Shown here: positions 16,986-40,427 of the stretch, in pieces
How positions within the stretch are numbered: position 1 is the first letter of the stretch
Layout: the number at the start of each line of letters is the position of its first letter
NCBI RefSeq assembly: GCF_014650595.1
Contig: NZ_BMVG01000056.1
Coordinates: 1-40,427, forward strand
DNA length: 40,427 bases
Source: Streptomyces alanosinicus
GTDB lineage: Bacteria; Actinomycetota; Actinomycetes; Streptomycetales; Streptomycetaceae
Direction of reading: 5' to 3'
The notes under the pieces: generated by a model
Seen by the model: only the letters and a program-made list of their open reading frames with translations
What the model was told of the DNA's origin: nothing
Database searches by the model: none
Position numbers and translations under genes: made by a program

Positions 16986-16989
<4 letters not shown>
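16903..16989 (+). CDS. 28-codon leader ORF coupled to the PKS start
   Basis: GTG at 16903 is preceded at a 5-base spacing by GAGGAG (16892-16897), the clearest ribosome site in this region. The frame has a stop just upstream (16891-16893), so no other start is possible further out. It encodes a 28-residue peptide beginning MSSTVPSAAG and ending PSQGAEL, with an internal ATG at 16945. Its TGA (16987-16989) overlaps the PKS GTG by four bases (GTGA). It could be a translated leader that delivers ribosomes to the very long PKS message, or the relic tail of a lost upstream gene. No family is recognised. Confidence 0.5.

Positions 16990-40427
<23,438 letters not shown>

Overview
The window is very GC-rich, with strong C/G third-codon bias, GTG starts and long antisense shadow frames. 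This is typical of an actinomycete, most likely Streptomyces. It is an internal slice of a large modular type I polyketide synthase (PKS) cluster with deoxysugar, export and P450 tailoring genes. I cannot name the compound from this slice.

Layout: (1) 2-8356 (+), the 3' part of a PKS gene: the end of one AT-KR-ACP module, a complete KS-AT-DH-KR-ACP module and a C-terminal docking tail. (2) 8459-9478 (+), an NDP-hexose 3-ketoreductase of the Gfo/Idh/MocA family. (3) 9578-11667 (-), an ABC-2 exporter pair with a 4-base GTGA overlap. (4) 12063-13646 (+), a multi-membrane-span GT39/PMT-type glycosyltransferase. (5) 13647-14160, a terminator-like hairpin and a degenerate ~30-bp tandem repeat. (6) 14161-16626 (-), two cytochrome P450s in one operon. 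(7) 16627-16985, a divergent control region with LuxR-type half-sites, a palindrome and a 28-codon leader ORF that overlaps the next start. (8) 16986 to beyond 40427 (+), one uninterrupted PKS reading frame of at least 7814 codons. It holds an N-terminal docking domain, five complete modules and the first part of a sixth ketosynthase, and the window ends on that KS active-site cysteine.

Predicted chemistry, read from motifs: upstream partial module, methylmalonyl with B-type KR; next module, malonyl with DH and B-type KR (an alkene). In the giant gene: M1 malonyl/KR-B, M2 malonyl/KR-B, M3 malonyl/KR-A, M4 malonyl/DH with no KR (keto expected), M5 methylmalonyl-like/KR-B. If the two synthases act in gene order through their docking ends, this part of the chain is a polyol with one alkene, one ketone and two methyl branches. 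The 3-ketoreductase implies a 2,6-dideoxysugar, the ABC pair would export the product or give self-resistance, the membrane glycosyltransferase could add a sugar outside the cell, and the P450s would oxidise the polyketide.

The least ordinary features are module 4 (DH present, KR cleanly absent, a four-copy 27-bp in-frame repeat where KR should be, and an ACP with GFASI instead of GFDSL), the coupled leader ORF, the shared CTAGGG boxes in both divergent promoter regions, the 11-bp and ~30-bp tandem repeats, and near-identical KS2/KS3 blocks.
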